Positions 1 to 7,893 of a DNA stretch of 64,000 nt are shown one piece after another (position 1 is the stretch's first letter; the number at the start of each line of letters is the position of its first letter). The stretch spans positions 1-64,000 of the forward strand of contig CADCFN010000002.1 of assembly GCA_902800715.1 (NCBI GenBank), written 5' to 3'. The position numbers were made by a program, and so were the translations under genes. The DNA is from an uncultured Bacteroidales bacterium (GTDB lineage: Bacteria > Bacteroidota > Bacteroidia > Bacteroidales > Muribaculaceae). The notes below the pieces were generated by a model. It was not told the DNA's origin, did not search any database, and was given only the letters and a program-made list of their open reading frames with translations.

Positions 1-1
1 G

Positions 2-211
2 CACACCTGCCGCGCTAAGCAGTGCAAGGCCCTTGTGACCTACAGCATTGAAGCCTCCAAGTGTAAGGGTTGCGGCGCCTGCGCCCGCAAGTGCCCCGCT
101 AACGCCATCATGGGCGACATGCGCAAACCTCACATTATTAACCCCTTCGAGTGCATCCGCTGCGGTATGTGTAAGTCTAATTGCCGCTTCGACGCCATCT
201 CGGTTTATTAA
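2..211 (+). CDS. hydB: HydB, NuoF-like hydrogenase subunit, C-terminal end (5' part outside window)
   Basis: Only the last 69 residues are inside the window. They form a two-cluster [4Fe-4S] ferredoxin: C-x2-C-x2-C-x3-C in KCKGCGACARKC, followed by a second C-x2-C-x2-C-x3-C in ECIRCGMCKSNC, then a stop codon. This is the characteristic tail of NuoF/HydB subunits, which in full length carry a thioredoxin-like [2Fe-2S] domain, an FMN/NAD(P)H core and this ferredoxin tail. The identification as HydB is inferred from the tail plus hydA beginning 14-29 bases downstream and hydC after that. In bifurcating hydrogenases this subunit couples NAD(P)H and ferredoxin oxidation. The FMN core lies outside and was not seen. 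The tail is closely similar to an internal segment of the second hydrogenase in this window. Confidence 0.85.
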   Translation, partial: HTCRAKQCKALVTYSIEASKCKGCGACARKCPANAIMGDMRKPHIINPFECIRCGMCKSNCRFDAISVY

Positions 212-240
212 ATTTCGATAGCATCATGGAAGAAAAGAAT

Positions 241-1995
241 ATGATCACTTTGACGATTGATAAACACGAGGTTACTGTTCCCGCAGGGACCATGCTGCTT
301 GATGCCGCCAAGACCGTAGGCATCAGCATTCCCACCCTGTGCCACATCGACCTGGAGGGCACCTGTGTTCAGAACATGCCCGCATCGTGCCGCATTTGTG
401 TTGTTGAGATCGAAGGCCGTCGCAATCTGGCTCCCGCCTGCGCTACCCGCGTGACTCCGGGTATGGTGGTTCACACCAACAGCGGCCGCGTTATCCGTGC
501 CCGCAAGACCGTTGCTGAGCTGATGCTTAGCGACCACCCCAACGATTGCTTGACCTGCCCCAAGTGCAGTGATTGCGAACTTCAGCGTCTGGTTATGCGC
601 TTCAACATCCGTCAAATGCCTTACAATGGCGGCGAACAGAGCGAGCGCAAACAGGAGTTGACTCCCGCTATCTCCCGCAACATGGAGAAGTGTGTTTACT
701 GCCGCCGTTGCGAGAGTGTCTGCAACAACGTGCAGTCGGTAGGCGTGTTGAGCGCTATCCGTCGTGGTTTCAACACCACCATCGCTCCCACCTTCGACAA
801 GATGTTCACCGACACCAATTGTACCTACTGCGGCCAGTGCGTCGCTGTATGTCCTACCGGTGCATTGACCGAGCATGACTATACCAACCAGCTCATGGAC
901 GACCTGACCAACCCCGACAAGGTGGTTGTTGCTCAGCCCGCTCCCGCCGTTCGCTTCGCTCTTGGCGAGGAATTCGGCATGAAGCCCGGTACCATTGTTA
1001 CCGGCAAGCTGGCTACCGCATTGCGTGACCTCGGCTTTGACTATGCATTCGATACCGATTTCGCTGCCGACCTTACCATCATGGAGGAGGGCACCGAAAT
1101 CCTGCAACGCCTCAACAAGTTCCTTGGTGGCGATAAGGATGTGAAATTGCCGATTATGACCTCGTGCTGCCCAGCTTGGGTTAACTTCTATGAGCATGAG
1201 TATCCCGACCTGCTCGAGTATCCCTCGACTGCCAAGTCGCCCGCTCAGATGTTTGGTGCTATTGCCAAGACTTACTGGGCCGAGAAGATGGGTATCCCCC
1301 GCGAGAAACTCGTGGTCGTTTCCATTATGCCCTGCTTGGCCAAGAAGTATGAGGCTGGTCGTGAAGAGTTCAAGGTGGACGGCAATCCCGATGTTGACTA
1401 CAGCATCTCGACCCGCGAGTTGGGCCGCCTGATCAAGCGTGCCAACATCGACTTCGTAAACCTGCCTGACAGCGACTTTGACTCGCCCCTCGGCGAATCG
1501 ACCGGTGCTGGTGCCATCTTCGGCATCACTGGCGGTGTGATGGAGGCAGCTTTGCGTACCGTCTATGAGGTACACACTGGCAAGACCCTGCCGCACCTCG
1601 AGTTCAACGACGTGCGCGGTTTTGAGGGCATCAAGGAGGCTACCATCGACCTGAACGGCTTCGAACTGAAGGTCTGCGTGGCTCACACCCTGAGCAATGC
1701 CCGTAAGGTGATGGACGCCCTGCGTGCCGGCAAGCTCAACTACCATGTGGTTGAGGTGATGGCATGTCCCGGTGGTTGCATCGGCGGTGCTGGTCAGCCC
1801 TATCACCATGGCAACATCGAGGTGCTCAAGGCACGTGCAGCAGCCGTTTATCGTGAGGATGAAGGCAAGGCCCTGCGCAAGAGCCATGAAAACCCCGATA
1901 TCCAGAAGCTCTACAAGGAATTCCTGGGTGAGCCCTGTGGCGAGAAGTCGCACCATCTGCTTCACACGCATTATTTCGATAAATCCATTCATTAA
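241..1995 (+). CDS. hydA: [FeFe] hydrogenase catalytic subunit HydA (bifurcating, multi-cluster type)
   Basis: Cytoplasmic enzyme reducing protons to H2 (or the reverse) at an H-cluster. From the chosen start (584 aa) the domains are a NuoG-like [2Fe-2S] domain (Cys34, 50, 53, 67), a His-ligated cluster motif H-x3-C-x2-C-x5-C (His99, Cys103, 106, 112), two [4Fe-4S] clusters (Cys151-161 and 194-204), and the H-cluster domain with all three signatures: TSCCPAW (307-313), MPCLAKKYE (363-371) and EVMACPGGC (505-513). An in-frame ATG at 226 would add five residues; ATG 241 is chosen because MITLTIDKHE is the usual family start. It sits between hydB and hydC, so it probably works as a HydABC complex with NAD and ferredoxin as electron partners (family knowledge). 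No promoter is visible; transcription presumably enters from hydB. Confidence 0.95.
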   Translation: MITLTIDKHEVTVPAGTMLLDAAKTVGISIPTLCHIDLEGTCVQNMPASCRICVVEIEGRRNLAPACATRVTPGMVVHTNSGRVIRARKTVAELMLSDHPNDCLTCPKCSDCELQRLVMRFNIRQMPYNGGEQSERKQELTPAISRNMEKCVYCRRCESVCNNVQSVGVLSAIRRGFNTTIAPTFDKMFTDTNCTYCGQCVAVCPTGALTEHDYTNQLMDDLTNPDKVVVAQPAPAVRFALGEEFGMKPGTIVTGKLATALRDLGFDYAFDTDFAADLTIMEEGTEILQRLNKFLGGDKDVKLPIMTSCCPAWVNFYEHEYPDLLEYPSTAKSPAQMFGAIAKTYWAEKMGIPREKLVVVSIMPCLAKKYEAGREEFKVDGNPDVDYSISTRELGRLIKRANIDFVNLPDSDFDSPLGESTGAGAIFGITGGVMEAALRTVYEVHTGKTLPHLEFNDVRGFEGIKEATIDLNGFELKVCVAHTLSNARKVMDALRAGKLNYHVVEVMACPGGCIGGAGQPYHHGNIEVLKARAAAVYREDEGKALRKSHENPDIQKLYKEFLGEPCGEKSHHLLHTHYFDKSIH

Positions 1996-2019
1996 TCGAC
2001 AAAAAACAACAATAACGAT

Positions 2020-2514
2020 ATGAAGAAGAAAGAAGAAATCAAACTGGCGTGTACCGTTGTTCAACAGGTTGAAGAAATCTGCGACAAGCACGGCAATAAG
2101 CCCGGTGAACTGATTAACGTCCTGCATGAGTGCCAGGCTTTGCACGGCTATCTCCCCGAGGAGATGCAGCGCATTATCGCCCGCAAGTTGGGCGTGCCCG
2201 CATCCAAGGTTTATGGCGTGGTGACGTTCTACTCGTTCTTCACCATGACCCCCAAGGGCAAACACCCGATTTCGGTGTGCCTGGGTACCGCTTGCTACGT
2301 GCGCGGTTCCGAGCGCCTGCTTGAGGAGATCAAGCGCATCCTCAACATTGAGGTGGGTGAGACCACTCCTGATGGCAAGTTCTCGCTTGACTGCCTGCGC
2401 TGCGTGGGCGCTTGCGGTTTGGCTCCCGTTGTCATGATTGGCGAGCACGTCTATGGCCGTCTCGACGTCAAGGACGTTCGCAAGATTCTTGATGATGTAG
2501 CCGCTCAAGACTAA
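2020..2514 (+). CDS. hydC: HydC, NuoE-like thioredoxin-fold [2Fe-2S] subunit
   Basis: A 164-residue NuoE/24-kDa family protein: an N-terminal helical bundle (about 1-75) and a thioredoxin-like ferredoxin with the four ligands in C-x4-C (VCLGTAC) and C-x3-C (CVGAC). In bifurcating hydrogenases this subunit relays electrons to the HydB flavin. It starts 24 bases after hydA with no promoter between, and a strong intrinsic terminator follows, so it is the last gene of the hydB-hydA-hydC operon. Having hydC last is unusual, since many characterised operons run hydC-hydB-hydA; a second NuoE-like gene upstream of the window cannot be excluded. Confidence 0.92.
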   Translation: MKKKEEIKLACTVVQQVEEICDKHGNKPGELINVLHECQALHGYLPEEMQRIIARKLGVPASKVYGVVTFYSFFTMTPKGKHPISVCLGTACYVRGSERLLEEIKRILNIEVGETTPDGKFSLDCLRCVGACGLAPVVMIGEHVYGRLDVKDVRKILDDVAAQD

Positions 2515-2539
2515 GACGTAAACATCATTTATTACACGA

Positions 2540-2580
2540 AAAACGGGAGGACTTACATAATAGAGCCCTCCCGTTTTTTT
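2540..2580 (+). terminator. Intrinsic terminator after hydC
   Basis: An 11-bp perfect stem (AAAACGGGAGG at 2540-2550 pairing with 2567-2577) is followed by a run of T. It closes the hydBAC operon and isolates it from the AT-rich gene downstream. Confidence 0.92.
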
Positions 2581-2744
2581 GCCTGCTTGTCTTGAATGGA
2601 AGTTGTTGTGAATTTTGATACAATATGAATTGGCCCGAGGACGACATTATCTGATAACACCATGATAGTGTTAATGTTTGTGGATTTTGGTGTGCAAGCC
2701 ATGGATTTATGAGCAAAGACTATCGGACTCGAGTATTTATATTG

Positions 2745-2752
2745 TATATTTG
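2745..2752 (+). promoter_or_regulatory. Bacteroidetes -7 box before the membrane-protein gene
   Basis: TATATTTG matches TAnnTTTG. A convincing -33 TTG is not seen at the expected distance. The box lies inside a possible longer reading frame (ATG at 2709), which argues that the ATG at 2775 is the real start. Confidence 0.55.
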
Positions 2753-2774
2753 CAGCATAATAGAAGCATGGTCT

Positions 2775-4610
2775 ATGAGAACCTTGATTAATCATATCAG
2801 AGTAAGTTATGCTGGCCTTATTACAGGTTCGCTTTTTCTTGTCGTTTGGCTTCTTTTTTCATATCTGACAGGATATAACATTGGAATAAGGTATTATGTG
2901 TATTCTTTGCTAATACCCTTTGTGCTTCCATTGATGAAAAAATGGACTAAAGATTCTGATCGATTGATGAAGTGGTTATCAATTGCTATGGCAATCTTTT
3001 TTGCTGCTTGCTGCACTTTGGGCTACAGCATATATAGAACCTGCTCTCTTGATTTGTGTTTCGGGTCTAAAGCGCTTTTTGCCTTGACTTTTTTTAAAAT
3101 GGCAGTTTATAGCTATATCTTTTATAAGATTATATTATGTGCTTTTTCCAATGTGATTTGGTACAATGACAATAATTTGTGTGAAGGAGAGAAAAAGTTA
3201 GGCATAAGCAATATCGTTCTTTTTGTTTTTTTTGTCATCTGCCGCATCCCTTATTTGATGGCATTTTATCCATGTATATTTGATCCTGATGCAGCAACTT
3301 CTTTGAGCATTTTTGGAGAAGGTAGAATTCTAATTAATCATCATCCTTTTCTTGTTACTTGTCTGCAGAAGATGTTCTTTGAGTTGGGTGAATTTTTGGG
3401 TGATCCATCTATAGGGTTAGCATTGATGTCATTACTCTTTATACTACTTGTGTCAGCACTTCTTGTTTATGTCATCAGGTTATGTGGTAGGATAGGTGCT
3501 GGTTTGGGCTTACAGAAATGGCTGGTCTTACTGTTCGCGTTATTACCATTCTTCTCACTGCTTAACATTTATGATACCAAGGATGGGATTTTTGCTTATT
3601 CTTCACTGTTCTTCGTCGCTACTTTGGCTGATATCTTGTGGCATAGCAAAAAAGGAGAGAAACCTGAAATAAAATTACTTTTGATGCATGGAATGGCTGT
3701 GATATTGCTTTGTTTTTCCCGTCATCAGGGGATTTATTTCGTATTGGTTCAATATTTGTTGCTGGTTATATTTTCCCGTTCCTTGATAAAGAAAATGTCA
3801 TGTGTGTATCTGCCGGGTATAGTAGTATATTTATTTATAGTCCGAATGCTTTATCCTTCTATTGGTGTCCTCCCGGTTGGTAAGCAACAAATGGTTGGAG
3901 TAATGCTACAACAATCGGCTCTTTGTATGATTACACATCCCGATAAGATTACTGATGAAGAGAAACAGGCGTTCACAGCACTCGTTGCTCTTAACCCTGA
4001 TACGCTCAACAGTCTTTATGACTATAGTAAGACCGACCCCATTAAGATACGATATCGTTTTAAGCCAGAAGATAAGTTTTATAACAATTATTCAGATATC
4101 GAGGAAAATGAAGCTTTATATGCTTATATGAAGTCTTGGCTAACTACTTTTTCCAGGTTGCCAGGTACATGTGTTTTGGCTAGTATGAACCTCATGAATG
4201 GTTTCTTTTACAATACAGAAGGTATCTTTTATGTCGATGATTGGAAGTCATGTCGTTTTCTCCTTCCTGAGTATGATTTTTATTGTAGGACTACTTTTTC
4301 ATCTTTTACCAACCGCATGACAGAAATATTGTCAAAGGCTCCATTGTCGGAATTTATCTTCTCTAAGGCATACTATACGTGGCTATATATATTCTTCTTA
4401 GTGGTATTTATCTATCGTCGCGATAAGATGGCGTTGGTAATTTTCGCCACAATGTTTTTAACACTAGGCTTTTTCTTTATATGTCCGATGTCAACATTCA
4501 GATATTCTTTTCCGCTCATGGTAAATGCAGTGTTAATCGTGTTTTATTCGACACATGCATATGGAAAGAAAAAACAAAAGAATTGCGGTGCCGATACCCT
4601 GTTACAATAG
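2775..4610 (+). CDS. Large polytopic membrane protein, possibly DUF6020/GT-C-like
   Basis: About 611 residues with roughly a dozen hydrophobic segments and an extended soluble loop in the C-terminal third. The general form resembles DUF6020-like or GT-C glycosyltransferase-type membrane proteins; an acidic pair in FDPDAATS (about residue 170) and the NHHPFL that follows shortly after are of the kind found in extracytoplasmic loops of such enzymes, but I cannot assign a substrate. ATG 2775 is chosen because a -7 promoter box lies at 2745-2752; an in-frame ATG at 2709 would give 633 residues. Its codons are visibly AT-rich compared with the GC-richer hydrogenase genes on both sides, suggesting separate acquisition. 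It is flanked upstream by a terminator and downstream by a new promoter, so it is an independent unit with no evident role in hydrogen metabolism. Confidence 0.6.
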   Translation: MRTLINHIRVSYAGLITGSLFLVVWLLFSYLTGYNIGIRYYVYSLLIPFVLPLMKKWTKDSDRLMKWLSIAMAIFFAACCTLGYSIYRTCSLDLCFGSKALFALTFFKMAVYSYIFYKIILCAFSNVIWYNDNNLCEGEKKLGISNIVLFVFFVICRIPYLMAFYPCIFDPDAATSLSIFGEGRILINHHPFLVTCLQKMFFELGEFLGDPSIGLALMSLLFILLVSALLVYVIRLCGRIGAGLGLQKWLVLLFALLPFFSLLNIYDTKDGIFAYSSLFFVATLADILWHSKKGEKPEIKLLLMHGMAVILLCFSRHQGIYFVLVQYLLLVIFSRSLIKKMSCVYLPGIVVYLFIVRMLYPSIGVLPVGKQQMVGVMLQQSALCMITHPDKITDEEKQAFTALVALNPDTLNSLYDYSKTDPIKIRYRFKPEDKFYNNYSDIEENEALYAYMKSWLTTFSRLPGTCVLASMNLMNGFFYNTEGIFYVDDWKSCRFLLPEYDFYCRTTFSSFTNRMTEILSKAPLSEFIFSKAYYTWLYIFFLVVFIYRRDKMALVIFATMFLTLGFFFICPMSTFRYSFPLMVNAVLIVFYSTHAYGKKKQKNCGADTLLQ

Positions 4611-4687
4611 GGCAATACAGTGGCAAAAGAAGTTGCTCACTATATAGATTTTCTTTTTCATCGAACTCATGTTAGTTAATCATTTTA

Positions 4688-4718
4688 TTGCAGGATTAGT
4701 AGAAAATTCCTAAATTTG
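4688..4718 (+). promoter_or_regulatory. Promoter of the chimeric hydrogenase gene
   Basis: TTG at 4688-4690, a 20-base spacer and TAAATTTG at 4711-4718 match the Bacteroidetes -33/-7 consensus. The predicted leader is about 60 bases. I saw no clear Rex-type operator (TTGTTAA inverted repeat) in it. Confidence 0.75.
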
Positions 4719-4784
4719 TGAGTTGATTTGGGCCGATATCCAGCATTATTCCAAGCCTTTGAATGATTAATCAGCTAACTGTCA

Positions 4785-6590
4785 ATGGATTCTCAACAAA
4801 ATGAAGCATTAAATAAGACGAATGGCAAAGTGCCGTCAGACAATGCCCCCGAGGTATACGGTTTGATTGGTCACAGCCATCTTCAGGTCTTGTGTTGTAG
4901 TGGGTCGGCTTGCTACAATTCTGGCAGCCTGAAAATCATCGATAATTTTATCCGCGTCATTGCCGAGTACGGTCTGGGTAGCCGTGTTGATGTCGTTGCT
5001 ACCGGATGCTTCGGCTTCTGTGCCAAGGGACCCATTGTCAGGATTATGCCCGACAATACGACCTATGTTCAGGTCCATCCTGAGGATGTCGAGGACATTG
5101 TCAAGACCCATATCATTGACGGACGTCGGCTCGAGCGCCTGCAATATGTGGACTTCACGGCTCATCAGCTGATGGATGACTCCAAGCACTGGAGTTCCTA
5201 TCCCAAGCAGCTGTCGATGGACGCCATGCTCCATGACTACATCTACGAGATTGGCGGCAAGAAGTTCCTGTCGGTGATGTCCTACATGATTGATGCCGAC
5301 AAATGCAAGGGCTGTGGCGCTTGCAAGCGCGGTTGCTCCAGCCAAGCCATCGTGGGCGATTTGCGCCATCCTCATGTGGTCAATCCTTACAAGTGTACAT
5401 GCTGCGGTCATTGCACGACCAAGTGCAAGTTTGGCGCTATCCATGGACCCGTTGGAGCCCTCAACGAGCGCAACTATGTTGAGGACCTGTTGGTCGATGT
5501 CGCCGACCCTGATAAGGTGGTCGTCGCTCAGACAGCTCCTGCAGTGCGTTATGCCTTGGGCGAGGAATTCGGTATGCCACCGGGTACTATTGTTACAGGC
5601 AAGATGATTACAGCGCTGCGCAAAGTGGGTGTGGATTATGTATTTGACACCGATTTTGGCGCCGATATCACCATCATGGAAGAAGCTGCCGAGATTGTTG
5701 ACCGGCTCAGGAAATTCATGGCGGGTGACAAGACCGTGAGGATTCCGATTACCACCTCGTGCTGCCCGGCATGGGTCAACTTCTTTGAGAACGATTATCC
5801 TGACCTGCGTGAATATCCCTCAACCTGCAAGTCGCCAGCCCAGATGCTGGGTGCCGTCATCAAGGACTATTGGGCACAGCGCATGGGCATTCCGCGCGAC
5901 AAACTGGTGATGGTTTCGGTTATGCCTTGCTTGTCCAAGAAGTATGAATGTGCCCGTGACGAGTTTATCACCGACGGTAACCCCGATGTGGATTACTCTA
6001 TCACGACCATCGAACTCGCTGAACTCATCAAGCGGATGAATATCAATTTTGACAGGCTTCGTGATGGTGAATTTGACTCTCCATTGGGCGACTCATCGGG
6101 TGCAGGTGCGATTTTCGGCACTACGGGTGGCGTGATGGAGGCCGTGCTGCGCACTGTCTATGAGGAGTTTACGGGGAAGACACTGCCACACATCGAGTTT
6201 GAGCAGGTGCGTGGTCTCGATGGTATTCGCGAGGCCGTTATTGAACTTAACGGCTTTGAACTGAAGGTGTGTGTGGTAAATACCTTGAGCAACGCACGCA
6301 TTGTCATGGACAAACTGCGTGCCGGGGAGCTGGATTATCATGTGATTGAGGTGATGGCTTGTCCCGGTGGCTGCATCGGTGGCACAGGTCAGCCCTACCA
6401 CCATGGAGATGTCCAGGTTATTATGGCGCGTCAACGAGCCATCTACAGCGAGGATGTAGGCAAGAAATTGCGCAAGAGCCACGAGAATCCTGTCATCCAG
6501 CGGATTTATAATGAATTCTTGGGCAAGCCGTTACATGGTAAGGCCCACGAGATACTTCACACCAAGTACCGCGATAAGTCTATCCTCTAG
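4785..6590 (+). CDS. Chimeric [FeFe] hydrogenase: TrxFd [2Fe-2S] + HydB-type 2x[4Fe-4S] + H-cluster domain
   Basis: 601 residues in three modules. Residues 30-120 are a NuoE/HydB-type thioredoxin-like [2Fe-2S] domain (Cys38, 43, 75, 79). Residues 165-221 are a two-cluster ferredoxin (Cys174-184 and 204-214) with about 30 of 54 positions identical, by eye, to the HydB tail at the window start. From residue 222 the protein is a close paralog of the HydA catalytic domain, with TSCCPAW (324-330), MPCLSKKYE (380-388) and EVMACPGGC (522-530). It is therefore HydB without its FMN/NAD core joined to the HydA H-domain. With no flavin core it probably does not use NAD(P)H directly; a sensory, ferredoxin-linked or partner-dependent role is inference. 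It has its own promoter. Its stop overlaps the convergent hydF stop in the sequence CTAG. Confidence 0.9.
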   Translation: MDSQQNEALNKTNGKVPSDNAPEVYGLIGHSHLQVLCCSGSACYNSGSLKIIDNFIRVIAEYGLGSRVDVVATGCFGFCAKGPIVRIMPDNTTYVQVHPEDVEDIVKTHIIDGRRLERLQYVDFTAHQLMDDSKHWSSYPKQLSMDAMLHDYIYEIGGKKFLSVMSYMIDADKCKGCGACKRGCSSQAIVGDLRHPHVVNPYKCTCCGHCTTKCKFGAIHGPVGALNERNYVEDLLVDVADPDKVVVAQTAPAVRYALGEEFGMPPGTIVTGKMITALRKVGVDYVFDTDFGADITIMEEAAEIVDRLRKFMAGDKTVRIPITTSCCPAWVNFFENDYPDLREYPSTCKSPAQMLGAVIKDYWAQRMGIPRDKLVMVSVMPCLSKKYECARDEFITDGNPDVDYSITTIELAELIKRMNINFDRLRDGEFDSPLGDSSGAGAIFGTTGGVMEAVLRTVYEEFTGKTLPHIEFEQVRGLDGIREAVIELNGFELKVCVVNTLSNARIVMDKLRAGELDYHVIEVMACPGGCIGGTGQPYHHGDVQVIMARQRAIYSEDVGKKLRKSHENPVIQRIYNEFLGKPLHGKAHEILHTKYRDKSIL

Positions 6591-7789
6591 GGCAGAGATA
6601 CTTTGTCCAGGATTCCCTTGATGTGGGCGATGGTGATGCCGTAGTTGGTCATCGGTGTGCCTTGACGGCGGCATTGTTCCACGCGGGAAAGCATGAATTT
6701 GCGGTTAAACATGCAGCCGCCACAATGAATCACGAGGTCATAGCTTGTTACATCCTCAGGGAAATCTTTGCCTGCCACAATATCCACGGTCAGTCCTTGT
6801 CCAATGCGTTGGCGCAGCATGCGGGGAATCTTCTCGCGACCGATGTCCTCAGCTAGCGGGGCATGGGTGCAGGCCTCAGCAATGAGTACGCGGGATTGTT
6901 CGGTCATGCGGTCAATGGCCATGGCGCTCCTGACAAAGAAGCGGATGTCGCCCTTATGGGCTGCCATCAGCACCGAGAACGATGTGAGCAGGCTGCCTGC
7001 AGGCTTTTTCTTTTCCACGATGTCAAACACCTGGGAATCGGTGATAATCAACCGTGGAGGCTCGCGCAATGCTGCCAAGGAACTGTCGATGTCCTCGGTG
7101 GTGCAGCACACGGCGATGCAGCCTTTGTCCATCAGGTCGCGCAGCGTCTGCACTTGAGGCAGGATGAGTCGGCCTTTTGGGGCTTGCGGGTCTTGAGGCA
7201 TGACCAGCAGCACGGTGTCGCCTTTTTGGGCAAGACTGCCTGTGAGCGACTGTTTGTCGCTTTCGGGCATCAATCCTGCCAGCGTCTGGCGCAACACTTC
7301 AAGTCCAGTGCCATTCTGGGCACTTATGGGAATGACGTCGCAGCCCAGCCGTTTTGCCATGTCGGCGAGTAGTGTCGAGGGGACCTCCTTCATCAAGTCC
7401 ACTTTATTCAATACGGTTACATAAGGCACGTTGGCTTGTTTGAGCAGTCCTGCCCAACGCATTTCGTCGTCGAGTGAAGATGCATCGGTCACGATGATGG
7501 CGATGTCGGTCTGCTTGATGACTTCGCGGGTGCGCTCGACGCGCAGGTCGCCCACTTTTCCGGTGTCGTCAAATCCTGCTGTGTCGATGAGCACACAAGG
7601 GCCCAATGGCAGAATTTCCATCGACTTCATCACCGGGTCGGTCGTTGTGCCGGGCATATCACTGACCAGGGCAATCTGTTGTCCCGTGAGTGCGTTGATG
7701 AGCGATGATTTACCCGCATTGCGCCGTCCAAACAACGCAATGTGCAACCGCTCACTCTGTGGCGTGCTGTTCAAACTCTGATTAACCAT
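6587..7789 (-). CDS. hydF: [FeFe] hydrogenase maturation GTPase HydF
   Basis: Scaffold GTPase that receives the 2Fe precursor made by HydE and HydG and delivers it to HydA. The 400-residue protein has an N-terminal GTPase domain with P-loop GRRNAGKSS (about 21-29), switch DMPGTTTDP, DTAG, and NKVD, and a C-terminal cluster domain with the family ligands C-x-H (ACTHAP) and H-C-x2-C (HCGGCM), matching CxHx(46-53)HCxxC. Length is normal for the family. It lies downstream of hydG on the same strand, separated by a long AT-only inverted repeat, and meets the chimeric hydrogenase tail to tail with a 4-bp overlap. Confidence 0.95.
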   Translation of the reverse strand: MVNQSLNSTPQSERLHIALFGRRNAGKSSLINALTGQQIALVSDMPGTTTDPVMKSMEILPLGPCVLIDTAGFDDTGKVGDLRVERTREVIKQTDIAIIVTDASSLDDEMRWAGLLKQANVPYVTVLNKVDLMKEVPSTLLADMAKRLGCDVIPISAQNGTGLEVLRQTLAGLMPESDKQSLTGSLAQKGDTVLLVMPQDPQAPKGRLILPQVQTLRDLMDKGCIAVCCTTEDIDSSLAALREPPRLIITDSQVFDIVEKKKPAGSLLTSFSVLMAAHKGDIRFFVRSAMAIDRMTEQSRVLIAEACTHAPLAEDIGREKIPRMLRQRIGQGLTVDIVAGKDFPEDVTSYDLVIHCGGCMFNRKFMLSRVEQCRRQGTPMTNYGITIAHIKGILDKVSLP

Positions 7790-7806
7790 AAGAACGACAA
7801 TAATAA

Positions 7807-7883
7807 AAGGAAAACAACAAATACAATAATTACAACTGTTTGAAAATCACCAATTTGCAGTTATTGTATTTGTTGTTTTCTTT
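7807..7883. repeat. Long AT-rich inverted repeat between hydG and hydF
   Basis: A perfect 19-bp inverted repeat (AAAACAACAAATACAATAA at 7811-7829 against 7861-7879) extends outward to about 23 bp with one G-T pair, around a 31-base loop. It fills most of the hydG-hydF gap. The stem is almost pure A/T, unlike the GC-rich terminators elsewhere in the window. It could be a weak terminator or attenuator, or an mRNA-stabilising stem between the two maturase genes. Confidence 0.8.
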
Positions 7884-7893
7884 ATCTGATTCA

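Noticed and set aside
208-2508. Long minus-strand open frame opposite hydA and hydC
   Set aside because: It is a shadow of the coding strand, caused by codon bias; its product has no family features, and the hydA/hydC frames have complete motifs.
4722-4784. Rex-type redox operator in the leader of the chimeric hydrogenase
   Set aside because: Only a loose ATTAATCAGCTAAC stretch is present; it is not a convincing inverted repeat.
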